From NCBI RefSeq assembly GCF_042654605.1, contig NZ_JBHSGT010000014.1, forward strand, positions 15,373 to 79,372: a stretch of 64,000 bases of DNA, read 5' to 3'. This document shows, piece after piece, positions 8,160 through 16,355 of this stretch. This DNA comes from Enterococcus_I eurekensis. Lineage in GTDB: Bacteria; Bacillota; Bacilli; Lactobacillales; Enterococcaceae. The notes beneath the pieces are model-generated. The model saw nothing but the letters and a program-made list of their open reading frames with translations, was not told the DNA's origin and ran no database searches. Both the position numbers and the translations under genes were made by a program. Every line of letters starts with the position of its first letter. Position 1 is the stretch's first letter.

Positions 8160-9050
8160 ATGAGAGAGCAAATCGAAGAATATTTGCACTATTTAACGAT
8201 TGAACGCGGCTTAGCCGAAAATACCAAAACCAACTACCAAAGAGATTTGGAACGCTATTTTGTTTTTTTAACTGAACAGCAAATGACTGATTGGCAAAGT
8301 ATTGATCGTTTTTTAGTGATTGATTTTTTACAGATTTTGAAAAATGAGCAAAAATCAGCGGCAACGATTGCCCGCATGATTACTAGTCTACGACAATTTC
8401 ATCAATTTTTACGACAAGAGCGGTATACGGATCATAATCCGATGCAGCATATTGAAATGCCTAAAAAAGCCCAACGATTGCCGGATACATTAAGTTTATC
8501 CGAAGTGGAGCAATTAATTGAAGCACCGGATACAAACGAAATATTAGGTATCCGTGATCGTGCAATTTTAGAAGTACTTTATGCGACAGGTTTACGGGTG
8601 AGCGAGTTAGTAAACTTAGAGTTGAAAGATTTGCATTTGAGCATGGGATTATTACAAACGATTGGTAAAGGTGATAAAGAGCGAATCGTCCCTTTGGGTG
8701 ATTTAGCGATTGATTGGATTACTCGTTATTTGGAAGAGTCTCGGCCATTTTTAACAGCTAAGCAACCCGATGAAACCCATTTATTTGTCAATCGTCAAGG
8801 AACGGGCTTAAGTCGACAAGGAATCTGGAAAAATTTAAAAATCCTTGTTCGTGAAGCTGGCATTCATAAAAATGTAACCCCTCATACATTACGCCATAGC
8901 TTTGCCACGCATTTATTAGAAAATGGAGCAGATTTGCGTACGGTTCAGGAATTGCTTGGTCATGCGGATATTTCAACGACTCAGATTTATACGCATATTT
9001 CGAAAAAACGAATGACAGAAGTATATAAACAATATTTCCCAAGAGCCTAA
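8160..9050 (+). CDS. xerD: Site-specific tyrosine recombinase XerD
   Basis: Acts at dif near the terminus to resolve chromosome dimers, with XerC or alone. The C-terminal catalytic domain shows the complete set: Arg in ATGLRVSEL, Lys in GKGDKER, HTLRHSFATHLL (His and Arg), LLGHADI (His) and the nucleophile Tyr in TQIYTHI. The N-terminal SAM-like domain begins IEEYLHYLTIERGLA. The ATG at 8160 gives about 296 residues, the normal family size; a GTG at 8148 spaced 6 bases from AAGGAG is also possible. Its place before scpA-scpB-rluB is the usual arrangement in Lactobacillales and favours XerD over XerC. Confidence 0.92.
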   Translation: MREQIEEYLHYLTIERGLAENTKTNYQRDLERYFVFLTEQQMTDWQSIDRFLVIDFLQILKNEQKSAATIARMITSLRQFHQFLRQERYTDHNPMQHIEMPKKAQRLPDTLSLSEVEQLIEAPDTNEILGIRDRAILEVLYATGLRVSELVNLELKDLHLSMGLLQTIGKGDKERIVPLGDLAIDWITRYLEESRPFLTAKQPDETHLFVNRQGTGLSRQGIWKNLKILVREAGIHKNVTPHTLRHSFATHLLENGADLRTVQELLGHADISTTQIYTHISKKRMTEVYKQYFPRA

Positions 9051-9071
9051 GAGAGACAAGAAGGTGACAAG

Positions 9072-9830
9072 ATGCAAGAAATTAAAATTAAATTAGATAT
9101 TTTTGAAGGTCCGCTTGATTTATTACTCCATTTAATTCAGAAATTAGAAATTGATATTTATGATATTCCGATTGCCGAAGTGACGGAACAATATATGAAA
9201 TACATTCGAACAATGAAAGAATTTGAACTGAGTGTTGCAGGAGAATACTTAGTCATGGCTGCAACACTGATGGCAATTAAGAGCCAAACCTTGTTGCCGA
9301 TTGTTGATATTGAATATGAACCAGAAGAAGATTTTTTTGAAGAAGATCCACGCGAGGCCCTTGTTAATCAGTTGTTGGAATATCGAAAATATAAATACGT
9401 TGCCGATCGTTTAGCTGAAAAAGCGGAAGAACGTAGTCAATATTTGACGAAAGATCCGATGAACGTTGATCAATTTAAGCAAGAAGAAGAGCCTTCATTA
9501 GCCAGTAATCAGCTGACCAAAGTAGATTTGTTTTTAGCCTTCCATCATATGTTAGAAACAAGAAAACAAAATACGCCGACACAAACAACAATCGCAACGG
9601 AAACCGCGACGATTAAAGAAAAAATGGCTTGGATAGAAGGAGAAATTCAACAATTAGAACGTCATCAAGGTCGAGCGTTACGCTCACTTTTTATGACGTA
9701 TAGTAAAAATGAAATGGTTACAACTTTCCTAGCTTTACTAGAATTGATGAAAAATAAAAAAGTTCATGTCGAACAAAAAGAAAATTATGATGAAATTATG
9801 CTTTATGCAATAGGAGAACCAAATGAATAA
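9072..9830 (+). CDS. scpA: Segregation and condensation protein A (kleisin)
   Basis: Kleisin subunit that bridges the SMC heads in the Smc-ScpAB condensin, needed for chromosome compaction and segregation. The N-terminal SMC-neck-binding region is clear: DIFEGPLDLLLHLIQKLEID, then the AEVTEQYMKYI helix. The middle is acidic (EPEEDFFEEDPREALV), and the C-terminal winged helix (about 170-252) contacts the other SMC head. The length of 252 aa is typical. SD GAAGGTGA precedes ATG, and scpB overlaps the 3' end by 8 bases. Confidence 0.96.
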   Translation: MQEIKIKLDIFEGPLDLLLHLIQKLEIDIYDIPIAEVTEQYMKYIRTMKEFELSVAGEYLVMAATLMAIKSQTLLPIVDIEYEPEEDFFEEDPREALVNQLLEYRKYKYVADRLAEKAEERSQYLTKDPMNVDQFKQEEEPSLASNQLTKVDLFLAFHHMLETRKQNTPTQTTIATETATIKEKMAWIEGEIQQLERHQGRALRSLFMTYSKNEMVTTFLALLELMKNKKVHVEQKENYDEIMLYAIGEPNE

Positions 9831-10422
9831 ATTAAGTGAATTAGAAGCGATTTTATTTGTTGTTGGGGATGAAGGGATACAGCTAGAGGAATTAAGTTAT
9901 TTACTAGAAATAACTACGGCAAGCGTTTATCCGTTAATTCAAGAATTGAATCACTCATATGAAACAAATCAAACAAGAGGATTGCAAATTTTAGAAGTAG
10001 GCAACCAATTCATTTTAACCACAAAAAAAGAATTTGCGCCATTACTGACTCGTTACGCGCAATCACCGATGTCCAACCGATTATCAAAAGCTGCAGTTGA
10101 AACACTAGCGATCATTGCTTATAAACAACCAATCACTAGAATTGAAGTGGAACAAATTCGAGGCGTCAAATCATCTGGATCAATTCAACGTCTGACTGCT
10201 TTACAGTTAATCAAAGAGCAAGGGCGAGTCGATGGACCGGGACGTGCGATTTTGTATGGTACAACGGATTACTTTATGGATTATTTTGGTTTGAAATCGA
10301 TGAATGATTTACCAGATATTAAAGAAATGGAAAAAGAATTGTCTGATGAAATGCCCAAAGATTTATTTTTTGATCGTTTTAAAAATGAATCGTTACAGTC
10401 CGAAAATGAAGGAGACGAATAA
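9823..10422 (+). CDS. scpB: Segregation and condensation protein B
   Basis: Dimeric winged-helix protein that binds the linker of ScpA in the Smc condensin complex. The N-terminus LSELEAILFVVGDEGI and the second winged helix LSKAAVETLAIIAYKQPI followed by EVEQIRGVKSSGSIQRL are hallmarks. The protein has 199 aa; an acidic tail follows the conserved part. It overlaps scpA by 8 bases, and rluB starts directly after its stop codon, so the three genes are probably one operon. Confidence 0.96.
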   Translation: MNKLSELEAILFVVGDEGIQLEELSYLLEITTASVYPLIQELNHSYETNQTRGLQILEVGNQFILTTKKEFAPLLTRYAQSPMSNRLSKAAVETLAIIAYKQPITRIEVEQIRGVKSSGSIQRLTALQLIKEQGRVDGPGRAILYGTTDYFMDYFGLKSMNDLPDIKEMEKELSDEMPKDLFFDRFKNESLQSENEGDE

Positions 10423-11148
10423 ATGGAAAGATTACAAAAAGTCATGGCGCATGCAGGTGTGGCATCACGTAGAAAAGCCGAAGAATATATTCTTGCCGGT
10501 CGAGTAAAAGTTAATGGAAAAATTGTTCGAGAATTAGGAACAAAAGTCAGTGGGAAAGATCAAATTGCTGTCGATGATATTCCAATTTATCAAGAAGAGC
10601 CAGTATATTACTTGTTTTATAAACCAAGAGGTGTAATCTCAGCCGTTGCTGATGATAAAGGCCGTCGAGTGGTAACGGATTTCTTCCCGAGTGTTCGCGA
10701 GCGTATTTACCCTGTGGGACGTTTAGATTATGATACGTCTGGTTTATTGATTTTAACTAACGATGGGGATTTCTCACAAAAATTGACACATCCAAAATAC
10801 GAAATCGATAAAGTTTATGTGGCTAAAGTTAAAGGGAAAGCAGAAAACAAACAACTTTTACCATTAACACGGGGCATCAAAATAGAAGGTCAAAAAATGG
10901 CACCTGCTAAATTCCAAATCTTATCAAATGATATTACGTCAGGTACAAGTATTGTGGAATTAACCATTCATGAAGGGAAAAACCATCAAGTTAAAAACAT
11001 GTTAAATGCAGTGGGGCTACCTGTTCAAAAATTAAAACGTGAAAAATACGGCGATTTAACGTTAGAAAAATTACGACCAGGAGATTACCGTATCCTATCT
11101 AAAAAAGAAGTGAGCCAACTATTAAATCTTGCGAAAAAAAGTAAATAA
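10423..11148 (+). CDS. rluB: 23S rRNA pseudouridine synthase, RluB/RsuA family
   Basis: Converts a uridine in rRNA to pseudouridine; in Firmicutes the scpB-linked member modifies 23S rRNA (RluB type). An S4 RNA-binding domain lies at the N-terminus (MERLQKVMAHAGVASRRKAE, GRVKVNG). The catalytic motif GRLDYDTSGLLILTNDG contains the essential Asp. The C-terminal KVYVAKVKG and NHQVKNMLNAVGL segments are typical of the RsuA family. The SD GAAGGAG lies inside the scpB end. Exact uridine position is inferred from the family. Confidence 0.93.
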   Translation: MERLQKVMAHAGVASRRKAEEYILAGRVKVNGKIVRELGTKVSGKDQIAVDDIPIYQEEPVYYLFYKPRGVISAVADDKGRRVVTDFFPSVRERIYPVGRLDYDTSGLLILTNDGDFSQKLTHPKYEIDKVYVAKVKGKAENKQLLPLTRGIKIEGQKMAPAKFQILSNDITSGTSIVELTIHEGKNHQVKNMLNAVGLPVQKLKREKYGDLTLEKLRPGDYRILSKKEVSQLLNLAKKSK

Positions 11149-11167
11149 TTTTCAGAATTCAAACTAG

Positions 11168-11195
11168 TTGCATTTTTCACAAAAATAGGTATACT
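11168..11195 (+). promoter_or_regulatory. Promoter of the ribU riboswitch transcript
   Basis: TTGCAT (11168-11173), 16-base spacer, TATACT (11190-11195), placed about 20 bases before the FMN aptamer. Confidence 0.75.
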
Positions 11196-11215
11196 AGAAA
11201 TGTAATAAAAAAATA

Positions 11216-11349
11216 TAAGGTTCGTCTTCAGGGCAGGGTGAAATTCCCGACCGGTGGTTATAGTCCACGACCTGCTTTTTTTAATTAAAAAGTGGCTGAA
11301 TTGGTGAAATTCCAATACCGACAGTACAGTCTGGATAAGAGAAGATAGG
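11216..11349 (+). ncRNA. FMN riboswitch (RFN element)
   Basis: Binds flavin mononucleotide in the nascent mRNA leader. The conserved RFN blocks are present in order: TCTTCAGGGCAGGGTG, AAATTCCCGACCGGTGG, the AGTCCACGACCTG segment, TGAATTGGTGAAATTCC, ACCGACAGT and the closing GGATAAGAGAAGA. A strong terminator follows at 11382-11423, so FMN binding should cause early termination before ribU. Confidence 0.97.
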
Positions 11350-11381
11350 GCGTATTTAGATTGCTTTTGCATACAATCTCG

Positions 11382-11423
11382 GATACCCTATTTTTCTGTA
11401 GAGAAAAGTAGGGTATCTTTTTT
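11382..11423 (+). terminator. Expression-platform terminator of the FMN riboswitch
   Basis: GATACCCTATTTTTCT pairs with AGAAAAGTAGGGTATC around a 4-base loop, followed by TTTTTT. It lies between the aptamer and ribU. Confidence 0.92.
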
Positions 11424-11483
11424 GTAAATCGCAGTACTAAGGACGTTTGAAGATGATTCCTAACAAATTAGGAGGATTTTAAA

Positions 11484-12077
11484 ATGAGTAACAAAGTTCA
11501 AAAAATGGTGTCGGTGTCAATGTTTGCAGCAATGGGGTTAGTTTTACAGTTTATTGCTTTCCCAATTTTACCAATGTTTCCTTTCTTAAAAGTCGATTTC
11601 AGTGATATTCCCGTCTTGTTGAGTATGTTTTTATACGGGCCCTTAGCGGGTGTTGTAACGGCGTTGATTCGTTCAACTTTACATACGATTACGACTGGAC
11701 TTTCACCGCAAAACCTTGTAGGTGACGTGGCAAGTTTTATTGCAACGGTCGTCTTTACTTTACCAATTTATTATTTTTTCCGACGTGGAACAGCGAAATT
11801 TAATAAATTAATTGGGACAACGATTGGCATTTTAGCAATGAGTTTACTCATGAGCATAGCAAACTATTTCGTAATCACACCGTTATACCTAATGTTCTTT
11901 GGTGTTACGTCAGATCAGTTCTTAGGAATGAGTTTAGCAAGTTATGTTGTAATTGGGGTATTGCCATTTAATTTAATTAAAGGCAGTATCGTAACGAGTG
12001 TCTTCTTAGTATTACATGCTAAATTATTACCATGGTTAGCTCGTAAACAACATTTTAATAAACACCAATCGATTTAA
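11484..12077 (+). CDS. ribU: Riboflavin ECF transporter S component RibU
   Basis: Substrate-binding membrane subunit that captures riboflavin and works with the shared EcfAA'T energising module. The 197-aa protein has about six hydrophobic segments. Family features include the Met-rich first helix with MFAAMGLVLQFIAFP, the DFSDIPVLL stretch and the YGPLAGVVTALIRSTLHT region. SD AGGAGG (11470-11475 region) precedes ATG. The FMN riboswitch directly upstream confirms the vitamin B2 role. No biosynthesis genes (ribDEAH) lie nearby, so uptake may be the main source, though this window cannot show that. Confidence 0.95.
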   Translation: MSNKVQKMVSVSMFAAMGLVLQFIAFPILPMFPFLKVDFSDIPVLLSMFLYGPLAGVVTALIRSTLHTITTGLSPQNLVGDVASFIATVVFTLPIYYFFRRGTAKFNKLIGTTIGILAMSLLMSIANYFVITPLYLMFFGVTSDQFLGMSLASYVVIGVLPFNLIKGSIVTSVFLVLHAKLLPWLARKQHFNKHQSI

Positions 12078-12080
12078 ATC

Positions 12081-12126
12081 AAAAAAGCTGGGGATTGTCA
12101 AAGAAATGACAGTCTCCAGCTTTTTT
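12081..12126. terminator. Bidirectional terminator between ribU and fer
   Basis: AAAAAAGCTGG...TGTCA pairs with TGACA...CCAGCTTTTTT around AAAGAAA. A-rich and T-rich flanks on both sides can end transcription from ribU (+) and from the ferredoxin gene (-). Confidence 0.85.
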
Positions 12127-12154
12127 GCGTAAATAAATATATCAATAAAAGCGA

Positions 12155-12370
12155 TTATTTCTCAATAACAATGGCACGAGTCGGGCATTTTTGATATGCT
12201 AAAAGTACCTGGTTGGCATTTTCTTCTGAAATAAACTGCTGATGCGCGCTTGGATCTTGGGCGAACAGGACAATTCCTTCGTCGTCGTAATCGAATGTAT
12301 CAGGAGCATAAACGGCACAAAGACCGCATGCAATACAGCGTTCAGGGATAATTTTACATAATTGAGGCAT
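12155..12370 (-). CDS. fer: Ferredoxin, single [4Fe-4S] cluster
   Basis: Small electron carrier. The ATG at 12370 gives 71 residues (MPQLCKIIPERC...); an upstream ATG at 12406 would overlap the divergent gene's start region and lacks an SD. Cluster ligands are C-I-A-C-G-L-C in the N-terminal part and the distal Cys in KCPTRAI near the end, the pattern of one-cluster ferredoxins of Firmicutes. Acidic residues between the ligand blocks are typical. It is divergent from ypbB, an arrangement also seen in Bacillus (fer-ypbB-recS region). Confidence 0.9.
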   Translation of the reverse strand: MPQLCKIIPERCIACGLCAVYAPDTFDYDDEGIVLFAQDPSAHQQFISEENANQVLLAYQKCPTRAIVIEK

Positions 12371-12396
12371 CGTATCACCACTTTCTGGAGGTCCAA

Positions 12397-13401
12397 ATGA
12401 ATACATTTATTTTAGCCTTATTTCTACAAAACCACAAGTTAAAGTCGACGACGCTCTATCAGCTACTAATTGGTAGACGAACGACATCGGTGTTAAGTTA
12501 CGCTTTTTTTAATGATTTATTACCTTATTTTGGTAGTTTTCCTAAATTAACGGAAAAAGAATTAACGCTTCATTTAAAACAATTGGAAGCTGAAAAAAAG
12601 ATTGAATGTGTCTCAAGCCAATCGAATTATTGGCAACTCATAACAGAGGATTCAATCGAAACCCCGACTTTTATTCAGACAATTGACTATTATCGCTATG
12701 GTAAAAAAGAAAGCGAAGTTTGGCGTTTGATTCAATTTTTAGTTCAAGTAGCCTCTTATTTAGGTAAGAGTAAGCACTATTTACCGATTGAAAATTCACC
12801 CTACTATTTAGCAAAAACGCGTCAGTTTGTGAGCAATCATAAGAGTGAGCTCAATCAGCGCATTTTCGAGGAATTAAGTTGCTTATTTTCAGCACTATCG
12901 CAAGAAAATGCTGATTTTTTAGCACGAAGTCTGATTGGTTTTCAACAAAATGGTGCGGCTTTTTTCCAGCTGTTACCAAATGAGGTTCAAGAATTTCCTT
13001 GGAACCAGTTATACTTATCAGCAATGCGCCATCGTTTTTTTACTGAATTAGAGCTACATCCGGATTTTTTACTGTACCAATTTGTTCAACCCATTTTATT
13101 GGCTAATGCGAACCAAAGTGCACAATTGTCGCAAGAAATGTTTCTGTCAGGTAATTCGGTCGAAGAAATTTGCCACAAACGTCACATTCGTCCGGGAACA
13201 TTGCATGATCATTTGATTGAATGGGCTTTTGTTGATCCGAGATTTCCTTTTGAACAGCTAATTTCAGCGGAAGCTTTTGAACAATTCCGTCATTTACCGG
13301 CGGATTCTTGGAATTATTCGTATAAAGAACTCTTAGGGGAATCAGATTTTTCTTTTTTTGAGCTGCGTTTGTATCAAATTAAACAGAAAAGAGGATTGTG
13401 A
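12397..13401 (+). CDS. ypbB: YpbB-like helix-turn-helix protein, RecQ partner
   Basis: Conserved Firmicutes protein of 334 aa encoded directly before a RecQ helicase. The C-terminal third (FLSGNSVEEICHKRHIRPGT region, residues about 248-270) resembles the HTH_40 domain found fused to the C-terminus of some RecQ proteins. So it probably supplies in trans a DNA-binding module for the shortened RecQ next to it. The N-terminal 240 residues have no motif I can name. SD TGGAGGT (12385-12391) precedes ATG. Its stop overlaps the start of recQ. The name is by synteny; its biochemical role is not established. Confidence 0.82.
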   Translation: MNTFILALFLQNHKLKSTTLYQLLIGRRTTSVLSYAFFNDLLPYFGSFPKLTEKELTLHLKQLEAEKKIECVSSQSNYWQLITEDSIETPTFIQTIDYYRYGKKESEVWRLIQFLVQVASYLGKSKHYLPIENSPYYLAKTRQFVSNHKSELNQRIFEELSCLFSALSQENADFLARSLIGFQQNGAAFFQLLPNEVQEFPWNQLYLSAMRHRFFTELELHPDFLLYQFVQPILLANANQSAQLSQEMFLSGNSVEEICHKRHIRPGTLHDHLIEWAFVDPRFPFEQLISAEAFEQFRHLPADSWNYSYKELLGESDFSFFELRLYQIKQKRGL

Positions 13402-14783
13402 TGTTAGAACAAGCCTTGAAAAAATATTTTGGTTATGATTCGTTTCGGGAAAGCCAAAAAGAAATTATTCAATCATTATTAATGAAAAACGATACGTTAG
13501 GGATTTTACCGACCGGCAATGGTAAGAGCCTTTGTTACCAATTGACCGGGTATTTACAAGAGGGACTCGTAGTGATTGTGGCGCCTTTGATTTCTTTAAT
13601 GGAAGATCAAGTCAGTTCGCTACTATCCTTCGGGGAAAAACGAGCAGTCGCCTTGAATTCGACACTAAAAGACTTTGAAAAAGCTTATATTTTGCAACGA
13701 TTGGAACAATTTAAGTTTCTTTTTTTAAGTCCTGAAATGTTATCACAGCCGCATGTCTTACAACGCTTAAAGCAACAAAAAATTGCTCTCTTTGTCGTGG
13801 ATGAAGCGCATTGCGTCTCACAATGGGGCATTGATTTTCGACCAGAATATCGTAACTTAGGCGTAATAAAAGCCGAATTAAATCATCCGGTTACATTAGC
13901 TTTAACTGCGACCGCTAATGCGCAAGTCGAAGCGGATATTAAACGATTTTTAATTGGGGAGAAAACGATTGTATTCAGACAATCCGCTAATCGCTCGAAT
14001 ATCGCTTTACTTGTCGAAAAAACGACGGATAAAGAAGCTGTTTTAGAAGAAACATTAAAAAAAATTGCCGGTGCGACCATTATTTATTGTGCAACCCGCA
14101 AACAAGTTGAGCGATTGTATGATAGGTTAAAAGTTACTTATTCTGTCGGTTATTATCATGGGGGCTTAGACTATCAGCAACGATCGCTTTTACAAAAACA
14201 GTTTCACGATCAGGAATTGCACATTTTAATAGCGACGAATGCCTTTGGGATGGGCATTAATAAAAGTGATATTCGTTACGTGATTCATTACGATTTGCCA
14301 GATAGTATGGAAAACTACATTCAAGAAATCGGCCGGGCCGGGCGCGATCAAGAACAAAGTTATAGTTTATTACTTTATCAGCCGGGAGATGAACAAATTC
14401 ATCGGTTTTTTCATCAGTCGAATCAGGAAAAACGCGAGCATTTCGAACAAATGTTAGGGATGAAAGTCGAAAACGTCTTTGATGAGCTTCAGTTGAAATG
14501 GCATCAACAAGGAAAAAGAGAAGGCATGTCCCTTTTTCTCGATGCCTTAAAAGAAAATGAGCATCAGAAACAAAAAAAACTACAACAAATGTTACAGTAT
14601 ATAGAGACCCCAGGGTGTCGCAGAGCTTTTTTATTAGCGGCAATGGGTGAAAATAACCTTGAGGAATCGATTTGTTGTGATTTTCATGGTGCAACAATAC
14701 CAGATAAATCCGTAGAACCTTTTGAGATTATAAAAAATGAAGAGGATTGGCAAGCAATTTTACAAAGAATGTTTAAAGAATAA
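13401..14783 (+). CDS. recQ: RecQ family ATP-dependent DNA helicase (RecS-like)
   Basis: 3'-5' DNA helicase of about 460 aa. Helicase motifs: 0 (FGYDSFRESQKEII), Walker A (TGNGKSLCYQL), DEAH box (VVDEAHCVSQWG), motif III (LTATAN), motif V (TNAFGMGINKSDIRYVIHYDLP) and motif VI (QEIGRAGRDQ). The zinc-binding region is cut down to PGCRR...ICCDFHG, and no HRDC domain follows, so this is a short RecQ like Bacillus RecS. GTG at 13398 is an alternative start. ATG at 13401 is preferred with SD AGAGGA; it overlaps the ypbB stop, which suggests translational coupling. Confidence 0.94.
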   Translation: MLEQALKKYFGYDSFRESQKEIIQSLLMKNDTLGILPTGNGKSLCYQLTGYLQEGLVVIVAPLISLMEDQVSSLLSFGEKRAVALNSTLKDFEKAYILQRLEQFKFLFLSPEMLSQPHVLQRLKQQKIALFVVDEAHCVSQWGIDFRPEYRNLGVIKAELNHPVTLALTATANAQVEADIKRFLIGEKTIVFRQSANRSNIALLVEKTTDKEAVLEETLKKIAGATIIYCATRKQVERLYDRLKVTYSVGYYHGGLDYQQRSLLQKQFHDQELHILIATNAFGMGINKSDIRYVIHYDLPDSMENYIQEIGRAGRDQEQSYSLLLYQPGDEQIHRFFHQSNQEKREHFEQMLGMKVENVFDELQLKWHQQGKREGMSLFLDALKENEHQKQKKLQQMLQYIETPGCRRAFLLAAMGENNLEESICCDFHGATIPDKSVEPFEIIKNEEDWQAILQRMFKE

Positions 14784-14861
14784 AAAAGCTTTTAAAATTG
14801 TAAGACATGACTCATTTCTCTATGGTATAATACGGCGATAAGAGAGTGGGAGGGTAAAGCA

Positions 14862-15467
14862 GTGAGCAGAAAAAACAAGAACAAAAATCAACAGAATGAG
14901 ATGAATGAGCCATGGGAACAACCCATCTACGATACAGAAGGTGAAGAGACTTACTCACGTTCTGCCAAGCGTAATAGTAAAAAATCCAATACAACTTTCT
15001 TGACGATTGTATTAATTTTGATCTTTTTAATCGTAGCAATCCCAATTGGAACGGGTGCTTGGGTTTTATTCCAAAAAAATAAACCTGAAACAGCACCGAC
15101 GATCGAATCAACGATTGAATCAAGTAGCTCGACAATTGAAAGTACGACAAAAGAAACAGAATCAAGCAGCACAGAGTCAAGTACTTCAATGAGTTCAGAA
15201 ACACAAGAATCAACGCAATCATCTGAACAACCAGTTACACCACCAGCACAACCGGAAACGCCTACGGTACCTGAAACGCCGGAAACACCAGAAACACCAA
15301 CAACGCCTGAAAATGCGGAAGGTGATTACATTGAGGTGTTAGCGGGTGAAGGACCAAATAACGTTGCAGCACGTGCAGGGATTTCTGTCGATGAGTTGTA
15401 TCGCTTAAACGGTATGACAGCAGATAATTTCTTCTTAACACCAGGACAACAATTAAGGATTCGATAA
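14862..15467 (+). CDS. ypbE: Membrane-anchored LysM protein (YpbE-like)
   Basis: Probably a cell-wall-binding membrane protein. A GTG start at 14862 is supported by GGGAGGG (14848-14854). The first 45 residues are charged and cytoplasmic. One hydrophobic segment (about 46-68, TFLTIVLILIFLIVAIPIG) follows, then a low-complexity Ser/Thr/Glu linker, a Pro/Glu/Thr stretch with PETPETPE-type repeats, and a C-terminal LysM domain (about 156-201: NVAARAGISVDELYRLNG...LTPGQQLRIR). It lies after recQ as ypbE does in Bacillus. A TGGTATAAT extended -10 at 14823-14831 suggests its own promoter. Confidence 0.88.
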   Translation: MSRKNKNKNQQNEMNEPWEQPIYDTEGEETYSRSAKRNSKKSNTTFLTIVLILIFLIVAIPIGTGAWVLFQKNKPETAPTIESTIESSSSTIESTTKETESSSTESSTSMSSETQESTQSSEQPVTPPAQPETPTVPETPETPETPTTPENAEGDYIEVLAGEGPNNVAARAGISVDELYRLNGMTADNFFLTPGQQLRIR

Positions 15468-15491
15468 AAAACCGTCGCGGCGGTTTTTTTC
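15467..15491 (+). terminator. Terminator of ypbE
   Basis: AAAAAACCG and CGGTTTTTTT form a stem around TCGCGG. It lies directly after the stop codon. Confidence 0.85.
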
Positions 15492-15521
15492 GCGTAAATT
15501 AGATAAACAAGGAGTATACAA

Positions 15522-16202
15522 ATGAATAAAATTAACATAGCCATTGACGGGCCGGCCTCGTCAGGAAAAAGTACCGTTGCCAAAATCTTAGCTAAGAATT
15601 ACGGATATATTTATACTGATACAGGAGCAATGTATCGTAGCGTAACCTATTTAGCTATCCAACATAAAATTTCTTTTTCTGATGAGGAAGGCTTAGTGGA
15701 CTTAGTCGAGCGCTATCCCATTTCTTTTGAACAAACCGTTGCAGGACAAAAAGTTTTTGTAGCTGGGCAAGAAGTGACCGAGGCGATTCGTCAAAATGAT
15801 GTCACAAATGGTGTTTCGGAAGTTTCTGCCTGGTCCGGTGTCCGTGAGAAATTAGTCGAAGTCCAAAAAGAAATTGCTAAAAATGGGGGAGTTGTAATGG
15901 ACGGTCGTGACATTGGGACGGCAGTCTTACCTAATGCTGAAGTAAAAATCTTTTTAGTGGCGAGTGTCCTTGAACGTGCGGAGCGTCGTTTTAAAGAAAA
16001 TCAAGCAGCGGGGATTGCAACTGATTTTGAAACACTTAAAAAAGAAATTGAGCAAAGAGATTACCTAGACTCTACTCGAGAAGTTTCACCATTGAAACAA
16101 GCAAAGGATGCATTTTTAGTCGATACAACTGGTTTATCCATTGCTGAAGTGGTAAAAAGGATTGAAGAAATCGTCGAGCATAAACAAGCTTTAATTAAAT
16201 AA
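15522..16202 (+). CDS. cmk: Cytidylate kinase
   Basis: Phosphorylates CMP and dCMP with ATP in nucleotide salvage. P-loop [12 protein letters not shown] at residues about 9-20; the [14 protein letters not shown] and [13 protein letters not shown] segments form the CMP-binding region. The [10 protein letters not shown] and [12 protein letters not shown] stretches belong to the lid and C-terminal region. The 226-aa length is standard. SD AAGGAG precedes ATG. The cmk-rpsA-der order is conserved in Firmicutes. Confidence 0.96.
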   Translation: MNKINIAIDGPASSGKSTVAKILAKNYGYIYTDTGAMYRSVTYLAIQHKISFSDEEGLVDLVERYPISFEQTVAGQKVFVAGQEVTEAIRQNDVTNGVSEVSAWSGVREKLVEVQKEIAKNGGVVMDGRDIGTAVLPNAEVKIFLVASVLERAERRFKENQAAGIATDFETLKKEIEQRDYLDSTREVSPLKQAKDAFLVDTTGLSIAEVVKRIEEIVEHKQALIK

Positions 16203-16221
16203 AAGTTTAAATTAGTGATAA

Positions 16222-16253
16222 ATGAGAGAATTGTCCAAAAAATCAATTCTTTT
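16222..16253 (+). terminator. Probable terminator after cmk
   Basis: AGAATTG and CAATTCT form a perfect 7-bp stem around a 10-base loop, followed by TTTTTAA. Confidence 0.65.
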
Positions 16254-16355
16254 TAACGAAAACGCAAGAAATCGCTTTATTTTTTCTTAAGAATAGCATA
16301 CACTTACTATGTGAGTTGTAAAAATATAGAAATCGTTGGTAGGAGGGCACTAGTC

